A stretch of 64,000 nt of DNA from Lentisphaera marina (GCF_028745505.1 NZ_JAQZZL010000002.1:806001-870000), one strand, 5' to 3'. Shown: positions 45,403 through 55,459, counted from the first letter of the stretch. Notes: generated from the sequence alone by a model not told the origin. Numbers and translations are program-made.

Positions 45403-46665
45403 GTGAGTCTTAGAATGAATAGAAGAACATTACTGAAAGGTGCTGGTGTGGCACTTGCACTGCCTAACTTGGAAATGTTCGCGGATGTTAAAAAACCTGA
45501 AAAAATCAGACGTTTCGTAGGCTTCTGTGGACCTTTAGGCGTTTATCCACCGGCATTTTTCCCTGAGAAAGGCGGGAAGAATTATCAATTGACTGAAACA
45601 ACTCAAGCCTTGGAAGTCCACAAAAAAGATATCACGATTTTTAAAAATTTAGACCATGGTTTAAGAGGTGGGCACAAGGCCATACACACTTTTTTGAGTG
45701 GAGTGAAATTGGAAGACGCGGCGTCAAATATTTTATACCCTGAAAAGAATATTAGCCTAGATCAAAAGTTTGCTGATCACTTTGGTCACAAAACGCGCTT
45801 TCACTCATTTGCGGTATGCCCATCAGAGAAAAATCGCTTGGGTTTAATGAATACGACCACATGGACGAAAAATGGAATCGCAGTTCCCAATATCGAAGAT
45901 CCTCTGATTCTTTTTAATAAGTTGTTTAAACAGGATAGTCCTGAACAAATTCAACAAAATTTACGTAAAACCGATATTCGCAAAAGTATTTTAGATGCCG
46001 TTTTGGTACAGTCTAAAACGATGAATGCCAAGTTAGGTCGTGCAGATCAACAAAAAATGGATCAGTATTTCACTTCTATTCGTGAGTTGGAACAAAAAAT
46101 TCAGCTCCGTAGGACTTGGATTACAAAAGACAAGCCTCAGGTCGGTGATTTTAATAATACAGCTGGTAGTCAGGATGAGTTGTTTGAAATCTTTTTTGAA
46201 CTCCTTCATTTAGCTTTAGTAACTGACTCGACCAGATCGACAGTTTTTCACGTTCCCTTTGGAATTGACTTAAGTGGGATCGGAGTAGCTAATCGTGGTT
46301 ATCACGGTTGTTCACACCACGGTAAGAGTCCTGAAATAGTAGCGGACCTTAAAAAGGTTGATAGCTTCCTAATGAAAAGCTTGGCAGATTTTATTGGCAA
46401 GCTCAAAGAGAGTCAAATATTAGATGACACTGTGGTATTATTTGGTAGCGGCATGAGTGATGGTTCACCCCATAGTAATGAGTGTCTCCCAGTCATTGTG
46501 GCTGGAGGTGGGTTTAATCATGGTGAACATAAAATCTATTCAACAGAGCCAGGAAAGAAAACGCCTTTGTGTAATCTTTATTTGACAATTTTACAGTCTT
46601 TGGGTTTGGAGATTGATCGCTTCTCAAATAGTACCGGAACTATCAATAGCTTTGGTATGGCCTAA
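45403..46665 (+). CDS. DUF1552 protein with Tat-type signal
   Basis: 420 aa from GTG 45403; ATG 45415 (MNRRTLLKGAG) is an equally good start. The N-terminus has RRTLLKGAGVALALPNLEMF, a twin-arginine type signal as is usual for DUF1552. Body: FVGFCGPLGVYPPAFFPE, GLRGGHKAIHTFLSG, SLDQKFADHFGHKTRFHSF, HVPFGIDLSGIGVANRGYHGCSHHGK, and VVLFGSGMSDGSPHSNECLPVIVAGGG. DUF1552 is related to DUF1501 sulfatase-fold proteins and in PVC genomes is nearly always next to a DUF1592-type cytochrome-like protein, as here (39 bp downstream). Function is unknown; a periplasmic redox or hydrolytic partnership is supposed. Confidence 0.85.
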   Translation: MSLRMNRRTLLKGAGVALALPNLEMFADVKKPEKIRRFVGFCGPLGVYPPAFFPEKGGKNYQLTETTQALEVHKKDITIFKNLDHGLRGGHKAIHTFLSGVKLEDAASNILYPEKNISLDQKFADHFGHKTRFHSFAVCPSEKNRLGLMNTTTWTKNGIAVPNIEDPLILFNKLFKQDSPEQIQQNLRKTDIRKSILDAVLVQSKTMNAKLGRADQQKMDQYFTSIRELEQKIQLRRTWITKDKPQVGDFNNTAGSQDELFEIFFELLHLALVTDSTRSTVFHVPFGIDLSGIGVANRGYHGCSHHGKSPEIVADLKKVDSFLMKSLADFIGKLKESQILDDTVVLFGSGMSDGSPHSNECLPVIVAGGGFNHGEHKIYSTEPGKKTPLCNLYLTILQSLGLEIDRFSNSTGTINSFGMA

Positions 46666-46704
46666 AATGGGCTTGTTTAATCGTCAAAGACTGGAGCTGG
46701 AAAA

Positions 46705-49641
46705 ATGGAAGTGAAGTTTTTCTGCCCGCATTGTGAACAAAAACTAGCTTGCGATTCAAATGTCGCAGGTAAAGAGATTCAATGCCCTCAATGTACGAAT
46801 GCTATCACAGTACCAATGCCATCTGTACAAGAACCAGAGGTTCAGGAAGCCACAGAATTTACCCCACTTGAAGAAAGTCCACAGCGTAAGCCTTCACGTA
46901 AAAAAACGATGCGGGGAACTAATAGCAAACAACGAAGTTCCACAAAAAGGCGAATGCGACCCAAGCAGAAAAGTGGAAATGGGATTTTCGTCGTTCTAGG
47001 TGTTTTTGCTATTCTTATTGTTTCAGCAGTCTTTATTTTTAAAGATGATTTAGAGGCGGCCATAAATGGCGGTCAAAGAATTGCTGAAAAAGCTTCTTCA
47101 CAAACAGAGGTTGGATTAGAGGGAGAAAAATCCTACCCTGAATTGGATGTAGATAAGCCTGAGGAAGTAAAGCAGGATGACCAGGAGATTATTGAAGAGG
47201 GTCCCTATGTAGAACAAGTGATCGAATCTACCGTACCTTTCTTGAAACCTGAACCGGTAGGGCCACCTGTGATTACAGGGGTAGATGAGAAAGTGAAACC
47301 CTTTTTAACTCAATACTGTCTCGATTGCCATAACAACAGCAAGGACAAAGGGGAGATAAACCTAGAACTGCTTAATGGCTTTCATACCAATGCAGATACC
47401 CTAGAGATGTGGCATGATATTTATGATCAAATCAAAGAGGGTGAGATGCCTCCAGAAGAGGAAAATCAGCCGAGTGATCAAGAGCGAAAAAATATTATGG
47501 CTTGGATTCAGGCGCAGATGATCGCTGGCAAAGAAGACATGAAGAAGGCGACCTATACTCATTTGCGTCGACTTAATAATGATGAGTACAATCGCACCAT
47601 TGGTGACTTATTAAAGATAGATACTTCACTGCTCAATTTAAGTAGAAATTTCCCAACAGATGAGCGTAAAGAAAATTTTAAGAATAATGGCGAAGCCCTT
47701 CAGGTGTCGGCATTTCATTTAGAAGCGTATATAGAAGCCGCAGAAGAGGCCATCAATAAGGCTGTCTACTTTGGAGATAAGCCAGAAGTGGTCACAAATA
47801 CTTTCCGCCCTCCCTATTCAAAAAGTAATAATGTCTTGAAAGCCGCAAGGGTTTTAGGGAAAGATAAGTTTATAGACCTTGTGGAGCAACGTTCCTATGC
47901 GTTTCATCCAGATCAGCTCAGTGGCGTCCCTGAATCCGGCTATTACAAGGTTACAGCAAAAGTTCAGGCACGTAATCGTAAGCACGACCTGAATCCCAAG
48001 GCCTTTTCCGTTCCAAAGGATCAGTTACTCAGAGCTTCTATTGTTTTGACGGATCCACGAACGGGTGACTCCAATTACTTCACGGCTTCCGATAGAACCG
48101 CACAAGAATTTGAACTAAAAGATGAAAAAGTCATGGAGGTTTCTGGTAAGTATTGGATCGATAAAGGTTACACAGCAAAAATTGGTTTTCCCAACTCGAT
48201 CCCGTTCTTCAAGCCTGCAAAAGGGAAAATTGACCGCAAGAAATTTAAGAAATTCTTTAAGGGTAGGAAAGGGGCTTTTGGTGGTTTCCTAGGTGGTCAG
48301 GACGTGATGAGAGATCATGGCCCAGTCGTTCGAGTATTTGAGTACAAAATTGAGGGCCCTTTTTATGATGAATGGCCGATTGCATCACATAAAAATCTAT
48401 TTGCTAAAAAGACTTTAAACGAGATCAATATCAATACAGCGATTGATTCTTTTGCGAACATGGCTTTTAGGCGATCGATTAAGTCCGAAGATACCCTAGC
48501 AATAAAAGCAATGATGAAACGCCTATTATCGAGTGGTTTCACGAAAGAGGAAAGTCTCAAGGCCGGTTTAGTTGCAGTCTTATCTTCACCACAATTCTTT
48601 TACTTACAGGAAAATGAGGGGCGCTTAAATGATTACTCTTTAGCCAATCGCCTTTCTTACTTCCTTTGGTCATCCATGCCCGATAAAGAGTTGATGGCTT
48701 ATGCGAAAGCCGGGAAATTACGTCACCCAAGCGTATTAGAAAAGCAAGTTATACGTATGATGAAAAGTCCTAAGATTGAGGGCTTCATTAATAATTTCTC
48801 GGATGGTTGGTTACAACTCAATAAACTTGGTACAATGCCACCCGATCGCAAGCTGAATGTGGATTATTACGTCAATGATTTGGAGCATGCCGGGCGTCAA
48901 GAAACACTTCATTTTGTTAAAGATTTGCTGTATAGCAATGGGAAAATAAACAATTTTTTAAATTCGGATTACACTTTTATGAATCGTGGCTTGGCGACTT
49001 TTTATGGTCGAAAAGATGCTTCATCATTTAAGTATAATAGCTATAAAAAAGTAAAATTGTCAGACCCACGAAGAGGTGGGCTTCTAGGACAAATGAGTTT
49101 GCTTACCGCAACGGCTGATGGTATTGATACTATGCCCGTCATTCGAGGTGCTTGGGTGGTAGAAAATATTTTTGGAGAACACTTAAAAGAACCACCTGGA
49201 GTTCCTGCAATCGAGCCTGATATACGAGGGGCAAAAACTGTTCGTCAGCTTTTAATCCAACATACGACGGACAAAAACTGTGCTTCCTGCCACGACAAAA
49301 TTGACCCTCCGGGTTTTGCCCTAGAGAACTATGACCATGTAGGGCGCTGGCGCGATAACTATAATGAAAACCGTAAGAAAATGCAGCTTATGCCAGTTGA
49401 TGCTTCTGGGAGAATGTCGAGTGGTAAACGCTTTGATGATATAGTGGATTTTAAGAAAATCCTGATGTCCAAGCAGGATGTTTTTGCCAATGCCTTAACG
49501 ACAAAATTGCTCACTTATGGTCTAGGGCGTGAAGTTCGTTCTTTCGAACAACATAAGGTAACGGGCATTGCGAGAAGTAAAAAGAACTTTAGAGACCTTA
49601 TTGTCGCGGTAGTGAAATCAGAAATGTTTCAGAGGAAATAA
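46705..49641 (+). CDS. Zinc-ribbon, membrane-anchored cytochrome-like protein (DUF1587-1592-1588-1585)
   Basis: 978 aa. N-terminal zinc ribbon CPHCEQKLACDSN…CPQC (residues ~6-32), basic linker, one transmembrane segment (~92-112, IFVVLGVFAILIVSAVFIF), then an acidic linker. Periplasmic part: heme-type CLDCH in LTQYCLDCHNNSKDKGEINLE, DUF1587 (HLRRLNNDEYNRTIGDLL), DUF1595/1592 (LANRLSYFLWSSMPDKELMAYAKAGKL), DUF1588 (GLLGQMSLLTATADGIDTMPVIRGAWV) with a second CASCH, and DUF1585 (KLLTYGLGREVRSFEQ). Paired with DUF1552. Probably a c-type electron-transfer protein of polysaccharide or sugar oxidation; no reaction is known. The cytoplasmic-side zinc ribbon joined to the periplasmic cassette is a less common arrangement. 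Confidence 0.85.
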   Translation: MEVKFFCPHCEQKLACDSNVAGKEIQCPQCTNAITVPMPSVQEPEVQEATEFTPLEESPQRKPSRKKTMRGTNSKQRSSTKRRMRPKQKSGNGIFVVLGVFAILIVSAVFIFKDDLEAAINGGQRIAEKASSQTEVGLEGEKSYPELDVDKPEEVKQDDQEIIEEGPYVEQVIESTVPFLKPEPVGPPVITGVDEKVKPFLTQYCLDCHNNSKDKGEINLELLNGFHTNADTLEMWHDIYDQIKEGEMPPEEENQPSDQERKNIMAWIQAQMIAGKEDMKKATYTHLRRLNNDEYNRTIGDLLKIDTSLLNLSRNFPTDERKENFKNNGEALQVSAFHLEAYIEAAEEAINKAVYFGDKPEVVTNTFRPPYSKSNNVLKAARVLGKDKFIDLVEQRSYAFHPDQLSGVPESGYYKVTAKVQARNRKHDLNPKAFSVPKDQLLRASIVLTDPRTGDSNYFTASDRTAQEFELKDEKVMEVSGKYWIDKGYTAKIGFPNSIPFFKPAKGKIDRKKFKKFFKGRKGAFGGFLGGQDVMRDHGPVVRVFEYKIEGPFYDEWPIASHKNLFAKKTLNEININTAIDSFANMAFRRSIKSEDTLAIKAMMKRLLSSGFTKEESLKAGLVAVLSSPQFFYLQENEGRLNDYSLANRLSYFLWSSMPDKELMAYAKAGKLRHPSVLEKQVIRMMKSPKIEGFINNFSDGWLQLNKLGTMPPDRKLNVDYYVNDLEHAGRQETLHFVKDLLYSNGKINNFLNSDYTFMNRGLATFYGRKDASSFKYNSYKKVKLSDPRRGGLLGQMSLLTATADGIDTMPVIRGAWVVENIFGEHLKEPPGVPAIEPDIRGAKTVRQLLIQHTTDKNCASCHDKIDPPGFALENYDHVGRWRDNYNENRKKMQLMPVDASGRMSSGKRFDDIVDFKKILMSKQDVFANALTTKLLTYGLGREVRSFEQHKVTGIARSKKNFRDLIVAVVKSEMFQRK

Positions 49642-49797
49642 TTTCATATATTAAATGAGCTATTTGAGATAAAAATTCATCTATTTTTTATCCAAGATCT
49701 TACATCTGTATCACTTAAAACATATATTTTTTTCTATGAGCGTGTCCACTGGTGCTTGTGAGCCTTGTGTTTATGTATAAATGGGTAAGATAAACGT

Positions 49798-50568
49798 ATG
49801 AAAAAATTCACTTTGATTGAACTACTTGTCGTTGTTGCCATTATTGGCATTTTGGCCTCTTTACTTTTACCGTCTTTAGGCAAAGCCCGTAAGAAAGCAA
49901 AAAAAGCGATCTGTGTTAATAATCAGAAGCAGATTGCTGTAGCCCTCTATATGTACACAGATGATTCAGATAGTCAATTTCCGATTAATACATCTGGAGA
50001 CTCCATAGGGAATATCAGTTGGGCTGATCGTATATCTGCATATCTCAATTTAAATTTGACTGAAACTCAAATACAGAACAGAAACTTCGGTATAGTGGAT
50101 GGAAAAAACCAGGTGACGAGTTATCCAGTTTTTGCCTGCCCGGAATTTGTACCAAGTGATATTTATACAAATTTAACTGTGAGCTCATATTCTCCTAGTA
50201 GGTATCAATTAAAGAATAACGGAGATGTGAAGGGCAAAAAAAGAGGCTGGATGGCTCCTTGGGAGGAAAATAAAACTGATGGGAGAAGTTTGACGCTAAA
50301 TGAAGTGAATAATAACTCAATATTAGTGGGGGAAGGCAGAGAGCAGGTCCTTGGTACAGCATCGAATACTGATATGGATATTGAAGACTATGCAGGATAG
50401 CAAAATAATCCCAGCTTTTGGCTTCATGATGATTATAAACTCAATTGGTCTATGGTAGATGGGTCAGTTCAGTATATGAGTTTTATGCAAACGACTTACC
50501 CCCTTTTCGATGCCTGGACAACCGGTGATGTTCGTGAAACTTTGTGGGATTCCTGGCTGACAGAATAA
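49798..50568 (+). pseudogene. Type II-like pseudopilin interrupted by an in-frame TAG
   Basis: [57 protein letters not shown] is the class III prepilin-like N-terminus abundant in Lentisphaerae (DUF1559-type), with Lys rather than Gly before Phe. The frame stops at TAG 50398-50400 after DIEDYAG (200 aa) but continues in the same frame with QNNPSFWLHDDYKLNWSMVDGSVQYM…, the expected C-terminal VDGSV motif of the family, to TAA 50566-50568. Thus the full-length product would be 256 codons. Either a nonsense mutation, a sequencing error or amber readthrough. Family members are minor pilins of a type II secretion-like apparatus. Confidence 0.82.
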
Positions 50569-50656
50569 TAACTGATGAGTATTAAAATAACACAAGCCGA
50601 ATTCACTTGAATTCTGCTTATTTTAATAAATAGCTCTCTGTAGTTATACATTTGTC

Positions 50657-50923
50657 TTATTCGTAATGAGTCCACATTCTTAGGACTTTGATCGTTTTTT
50701 GATCCTCAATTACTTCATATACTAATCGGTGTTGAATATTAATTCTTCTTGAATATGCACCACTTAAATCCCCGATTAATTTTTCGTAGGGTGGGGGAGT
50801 TTGATATGGATTGTCTTTGATTGTTTCAATAAGCTTTACAACTTTGTTTTTGAGTCCAGAGCTAGAAACTTTCTTGGCGTCTTTTTGAGCATGTTTTGTA
50901 TATACTATTTTCCAGCTCACCAA
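50657..50923 (-). CDS. yoeB: YoeB-family mRNA interferase toxin
   Basis: 88 aa, a full-length member of the Txe/YoeB family. Conserved parts: VYTKHAQKDAKKV, PYEKLIGDLSGAYSRRINIQHRLVYEV and terminal KVLRMWTHYE. The catalytic Glu (YEKL), Arg (SRRI) and His (THYE) are all present. YoeB cleaves mRNA at the ribosomal A site under stress. The gene overlaps the antitoxin gene by 7 bp, the usual order antitoxin then toxin. Confidence 0.95.
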   Translation of the reverse strand: MVSWKIVYTKHAQKDAKKVSSSGLKNKVVKLIETIKDNPYQTPPPYEKLIGDLSGAYSRRINIQHRLVYEVIEDQKTIKVLRMWTHYE

Positions 50924-51159
50924 TCAAGATCCTCACTACAGTCTTCGACTGAAGTGGCTAATCCTTCTTTAATAGAATCAGTCATACCTGCAATTGATGT
51001 AAGCATGAGTGTTTCTTGAATTGACCCCCAATCTTCTTCTGAAATAAGAACTGCTGAATGTCTTTTTCCTGTTATATGAATTGGGTCATGTGATTCATGA
51101 ACTGCATCAACAAGTTTATAAAGGTTAGTTCTTGCTTTTGTTACGGACATTGTAGTCAT
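50917..51159 (-). CDS. yefM: YefM/Phd-family antitoxin
   Basis: 80 aa. N-terminal DNA-binding and dimerisation domain MTTMSVTKARTNLYKLVDAVHESHDPIHITGKRHSAVLISEEDWGSIQETLML is typical of YefM; the acidic C-terminal tail (VEDCSEDLDW) is the toxin-binding arm. It neutralises YoeB and represses the operon. An inverted repeat upstream (51179-51198) is the likely operator. Confidence 0.95.
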   Translation of the reverse strand: MTTMSVTKARTNLYKLVDAVHESHDPIHITGKRHSAVLISEEDWGSIQETLMLTSIAGMTDSIKEGLATSVEDCSEDLDW

Positions 51160-51178
51160 TTTAAAATCTCCTTATTAT

Positions 51179-51198
51179 ACGTACGCTTTAATGTACGT
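51179..51198 (-). promoter_or_regulatory. Probable YefM operator
   Basis: Inverted repeat ACGTAC-8-GTACGT starting 20 bases upstream of the antitoxin ATG. The GTAC cores resemble the TGTACA palindromes bound by E. coli YefM-YoeB. Position and symmetry support the call; binding is inferred. Confidence 0.6.
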
Positions 51199-51294
51199 GT
51201 TGTTTTTGAGAATTCAATTTTTTATTTCATTCTGATCTAACGTCTAAGCTTACCTGAATTTGAGGAACGAGAATTTCAGGTTCATTTTCTGGTT

Positions 51295-51479
51295 CTACTT
51301 TTTCTTTTTAAATTGTTTGTTGAATCTATCTATTTCTGATTGAGGAATCGGTAATAATTTTTTGAATATTCTTTCCATTTCTTCAGTTGTTTGTAAGGTT
51401 CCATTGCCAATGGGATATTTGAAATCAAAGTTACTACAAAACCAACAAAATGTTGATTCAAAAATTAATACATTTTGTT
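51295..51479 (-). pseudogene. 3' remnant of an unknown small gene cut by an IS4-type element
   Basis: Minus-strand open frame ending at TAG 51295 reads NVLIFESTFCWFCSNFDFKYPIGNG… and …IPQSEIDRFNKQFKKKK. It has an FCWFC pair of cysteines but no family I recognise. Beyond the IS, 52924-~52960 continues it as LKKWDQYDQEN when one copy of an imperfect 8-bp duplication is removed. No start codon for the rejoined frame is obvious. Confidence 0.5.
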
Positions 51480-52923
51480 CACAATCATCCCATAAATCTT
51501 TAAAATAGCCTTATCCGCTTAACCTTTGAGCTTAGAAACTTCTCTTTTCTAAAGAGGGGGTTTAACGGTTTTTACTAAAACTGAGCTTAATTAAACACAT
51601 GCTGTCCCATAGAATGCTTTATCAAAGTTAGGTAAATACGCTTGATCTGGAACTGCTTTGATCTTTGGAGGATCACTGGCTGTCCCACAAGTTTTCAAAA
51701 GAGATGATAAATCGAAATAGCTCCACAAAACACCTCGGATTAGAGTCGTAATTCTTGAAAAGGAATGTGGCCACTGAGATCTAAAAGCTAAAAACCTTAG
51801 TAAAACATACGTAAGTAGAGCCGTCCAAACTTGCCATTGAATTGCATTTTTATTATGACCTAAGAAGTCAGCTAGCTTCAAGTTTTGTTTTAGTTGTTTA
51901 AAGAAAACTTCAATACCCCATCGCGATTGATAAATAGAAGCGATAGAGCTTGGTGCCCACTGTAAATTATTACTTAGAAATTTCAGGGTCTTCATTTTTC
52001 CATCAACCTCAACATTAGTGGTAACTAATCGGAGGACTTTGGGGTAATGTTTTTCGGTATTCACCCCATTCAGTTTAATGAGTTGATCTGAAATGATATC
52101 CCCTTTAGAGGGCCGTTCCTCAATTATATCATAAGTCATATTGTCTTTAGAACGAGTCACCCAATTGACTCCTCGGGCATCAAGGTGAAAAAGGTGCTTG
52201 AAATCAACATAAGCTTTATCGAAGACAACGATTTCACCATCTTTAATGGTAGCACACATCTCCTTGGCTTCTGTTGAATCATGAGTATTAGCTTCTTTAA
52301 CAATTGCATAGGAAGGTAAAAAAGTTTGAAGGTTTAATTGCATATGACATTTAGCCGCAGCTTTGCGGCGACGATGTTTGGCCCAATTCAAACAATGAGC
52401 TACTAATTTAATTGTCGTAGAATCAACCGCATATACGGCTCTTTTGAAACGTTGTGGAAAGTTTGAATTCTGTTTATCTAAACCAAAGCTAGGAAGTTGA
52501 GACTGCAGTGACTTTAAAACTTCCCAAAACAAATCTTCCGCCATTGCTGCATTTCGTGTTCGATTGGCATTTGAGAAAGTGTTTCTTTTTGGTGCTGTCG
52601 CACCTCTAATCTGAAATAATGAACTGGAGTGATAATGCAAACCATCACATACATCATTTAAACTTAGAGCATGAGAGAGCTGAGTATACAATAAACTTAC
52701 GACGTGACTCCACGAACTGAATTTACGAGTCTTTATTCCATGCTTCTTAGCAAGTTTATTAACTATGTGAGGTGGGATTAATTGGCAGATCTGTTTTAAG
52801 GTTGATAGATTACTTTTGTTTGGCTTCATTGTAGTTCCTTTATTTGTGGTAATTTAAAGTACTCAATGAAGCCAGACTTACTTTCAGTTAGTCCAATTTA
52901 TCATTTCTTATGGGATGACTGTG
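51480..52923 (-). mobile_element. IS4-family element, ~1444 bp
   Basis: CACAATCATCCCATAA at 51480-51495 and complement of CACAGTCATCCCATAA at 52908-52923 are likely terminal repeats (15 of 16). Flanks ATTTTGTT and ATTTTCTT look like an 8-bp target duplication with one mismatch. Contains one transposase gene. Confidence 0.7.
51591..52829 (-). CDS. IS4-family transposase
   Basis: 412 aa. N-terminal DUF4372-like domain (QICQLIPPHIVNKLAKKHGIKTRKFSSWSHVVSLLYTQLSHALSLNDVCDGL), then VYAVDSTTIKLVAHCLNWAKHRRRKAAAKCHMQLNL (first Asp), GEIVVFDKAYVDFKHLFHLDARGVNWVTRSKDN (second Asp), and the YREK-type signature YQSRWGIEVFFKQLKQNLKLADFLG with the catalytic Glu. All three DDE residues are present; seemingly intact. 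Confidence 0.92.
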   Translation of the reverse strand: MKPNKSNLSTLKQICQLIPPHIVNKLAKKHGIKTRKFSSWSHVVSLLYTQLSHALSLNDVCDGLHYHSSSLFQIRGATAPKRNTFSNANRTRNAAMAEDLFWEVLKSLQSQLPSFGLDKQNSNFPQRFKRAVYAVDSTTIKLVAHCLNWAKHRRRKAAAKCHMQLNLQTFLPSYAIVKEANTHDSTEAKEMCATIKDGEIVVFDKAYVDFKHLFHLDARGVNWVTRSKDNMTYDIIEERPSKGDIISDQLIKLNGVNTEKHYPKVLRLVTTNVEVDGKMKTLKFLSNNLQWAPSSIASIYQSRWGIEVFFKQLKQNLKLADFLGHNKNAIQWQVWTALLTYVLLRFLAFRSQWPHSFSRITTLIRGVLWSYFDLSSLLKTCGTASDPPKIKAVPDQAYLPNFDKAFYGTACV

Positions 52924-53069
52924 GATTTTCTTGATCATATTGATCCCATTTTTTTAAGTTTAAAAGTTATTTTTATCTTTCACTTTGTTAAGTTGGAAGC
53001 ATTATGTTTTTTATTAGCACTGACTTAAATTTTTAATAGATTTGAGTCTGATTTACCTAGAGCAATACT

Positions 53070-55223
53070 TTATTTAAGTTCGGCCAAGGTCCATGGCATT
53101 TTACGTTTTTTATTGTGTTTTCGAGTGTGCTTTACATCTTGCGGGGAAATTAATTTAGCTGAATTACCCCATGAATTGCGAATGTAAGTCAAAACCTCAG
53201 AAATGTACTTATCATCGTGGGAAGCAAGTGACTCCATGGCTCCTGGGTAGGTCTTGCCATCTATAGGGCCCATGAGGCCGTGAAGGGCTATTTTGATTAA
53301 TTTATCTTTGTTGCCAAGAACTCTTTTTGAGCCTTTTAAAGGCGGTGCGAGCATGGTGTCAGTGCCAGCCATTGGGGTGCCTTCGCCATTTGAGCCGTGG
53401 CAGACAAAACACAATGATTTATAGTGCTTGTCGCCCGCAGTCATGATCTTTTGAAAGATGGGTCCCTTGCCGGCAAGAGCGTCTAACTGTTCTTGTTTTT
53501 TGCGCTTTTCATCTTTATCTTTGCGCCATTGAGCTAGATGATGTTTTAGTATTTCATCTTGTTCATATTTGGCGATGAATTCTTTGAGGTTTTCATGGGA
53601 ATTTGAGTCTTTAAGGCTTAAAAAGACTTGAGTAAGAACTGGCTTGGACTGGGCATTTTTAATAATATTTTTTAATTCACTCAAGATATCTTTGTCAGCT
53701 TCTTCGATTAAGGATTCTGAACTTCTGATTGCGTGAATAGCAAGACGTTCATCGCTGGATTTTATCTGAGTAAGAATAAAATCTTTATCCAAAGCTTGTA
53801 GTCCTTCAAGAGTCCAGAGGATTTCAATTGTCTCTTGGGTATTAGTAGATTTAGATAAAGCTTTTTTGAGGAGGGGGACAATACTTTTGTCATTGCGAAG
53901 GATGAGTATCTTTCTAGCGGTACTTCTCATCCAGCCATTTTTCATGGCAAGCAGCGGGATGATCTCTTCAGAGCTTTTTTTCAAGATCTCGGGGCGAGCA
54001 AATTTAGCTGAGTAATCCTCTGGTATTAGGCGATAAATTCGTCCCATCTGAATGTTTTTTGCGAGTCCATATTGATCTATAATGTTACGGAGGTAAGAGC
54101 CTTTTTTTGTCCAGTTACCTTCCTGGATAATACCTCGGTACATATCCACGATATACAGAGCACCATCGGGGCCAGTTTTTAAGTTTACGGGGCGGAAATT
54201 AGCATCTGTGGATCGAATGAACTCTGAATTGGGGAAGACATTGCGCATTTGTTTGAAACCAAGTGAGGTATCGACTTTTGTCATGCGAATTAGGCGACCC
54301 ACAGGTTCTGCAAGGAGGTAGTTGCCGTAAAACTCCGGCATGAGTTCTCCGCGATAGACAGTTTGCCCACAGGCAGCGGTGACATGATTGAGCGTATTAT
54401 CTTCTCTTAGTCTTCTCTGACCACCTTGAGTGTCGGGAATGTTATCGATGGGCCAGACTTTATTAAAGTCCTTTTCCAGTTCATTGGGGAATCTGTAATT
54501 TGAATAGTGTACTGGAGCTTGAAAATATTCGAAACTTTTTTCAGGACCCGCAGCACCGATGGCAAGATTACCATCATCATCATGTCCCAAACCCCATTGT
54601 CCCTTTAGGTTTCCACGGAAAGCTTTTTGGACTTTACCATCGACAATTTTTAGACTGAAGTCGCTTTTAGTCGTATAAATCCAGTTGTCAATATTCCAAA
54701 TTAAGCCGCTTGCCTGGTGCTCTAAATTACCGCCGCGGCGCCCCCCCTTAAACCATATTGTTTTTTCATCTGCAGAACCATCGCCATTGGTGTCGCGGTA
54801 GGCGTAGATATCGAATGTATTGGTTTCGCATACAAGAATTCGGTCATCCAATGGAAGAATCATGCGGGGGAGCACTAAACCGTCAATAAAAACGGAGGAC
54901 TTATCCATGGTGCCATCGCCATCTAAATCAGTCAATTTCATGACGCGGCTAGTTTTGTTATATTGACCTTTGCCATCTGCATCCTGCATGTAGGTTTTCA
55001 TCTCAATGACATACATGTCGCCATTGGCATCCCATACGCAGTCAACGGGTTCGGTGATCATGGGCTCAGAGGCAACAACTTGTAGTTTATAACCCTCGGG
55101 GACTTGAATAGTCTTCATGCTCTCTGTAGGGCTGAGTGCTTTGACTTGCTCATAAAGAGAAACTACTGGTTCCGCCATTAAGGAAGAGCCCAAAAGTATG
55201 AAGCTTAGAAATTTTTTGTTCAT
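53070..55223 (-). CDS. Secreted PVC-type dehydrogenase with C-terminal cytochrome c (short paralogue)
   Basis: 717 aa, signal peptide MNKKFLSFILLGSSLMA. Same order as the 858-aa protein at 6089-8665: propeller (VPEGYKLQVVASEPMITEPVDCVWDANGDMYVIEMKTYMQDADG, NFRPVNLKTGPDGALYIVDMYRG), a shorter HEAT-like region (LLAMKNGWMRSTARKILIL) and a cytochrome c domain with heme site CFVCH at 605-609. The two share many long identical stretches and are clearly paralogues, the difference lying mainly in the helical middle. Likely periplasmic sugar-type dehydrogenase; substrate unknown. Its neighbours on both sides are IS or gene debris. Confidence 0.85.
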   Translation of the reverse strand: MNKKFLSFILLGSSLMAEPVVSLYEQVKALSPTESMKTIQVPEGYKLQVVASEPMITEPVDCVWDANGDMYVIEMKTYMQDADGKGQYNKTSRVMKLTDLDGDGTMDKSSVFIDGLVLPRMILPLDDRILVCETNTFDIYAYRDTNGDGSADEKTIWFKGGRRGGNLEHQASGLIWNIDNWIYTTKSDFSLKIVDGKVQKAFRGNLKGQWGLGHDDDGNLAIGAAGPEKSFEYFQAPVHYSNYRFPNELEKDFNKVWPIDNIPDTQGGQRRLREDNTLNHVTAACGQTVYRGELMPEFYGNYLLAEPVGRLIRMTKVDTSLGFKQMRNVFPNSEFIRSTDANFRPVNLKTGPDGALYIVDMYRGIIQEGNWTKKGSYLRNIIDQYGLAKNIQMGRIYRLIPEDYSAKFARPEILKKSSEEIIPLLAMKNGWMRSTARKILILRNDKSIVPLLKKALSKSTNTQETIEILWTLEGLQALDKDFILTQIKSSDERLAIHAIRSSESLIEEADKDILSELKNIIKNAQSKPVLTQVFLSLKDSNSHENLKEFIAKYEQDEILKHHLAQWRKDKDEKRKKQEQLDALAGKGPIFQKIMTAGDKHYKSLCFVCHGSNGEGTPMAGTDTMLAPPLKGSKRVLGNKDKLIKIALHGLMGPIDGKTYPGAMESLASHDDKYISEVLTYIRNSWGNSAKLISPQDVKHTRKHNKKRKMPWTLAELK

Positions 55224-55459
55224 AAAAAAGCCGTGATATATTTAATATTAATAATATAAGAGCACTAAACTTAGTCTGTGTAACAAATTAGATTTCACAA
55301 AGCTATTAATTTTTTAAAATACTTAAAAAACAGCTTTGAGCTTTATATTTAAATGTATATCAATTCAGGGCTTTTCTTAATTGATCCCTTTTTTACATGC
55401 AATCTCTTGCTAATTGAGTTATTTTGTGGACCAGCGTTTATCTGCTATTCAGATGTGGA

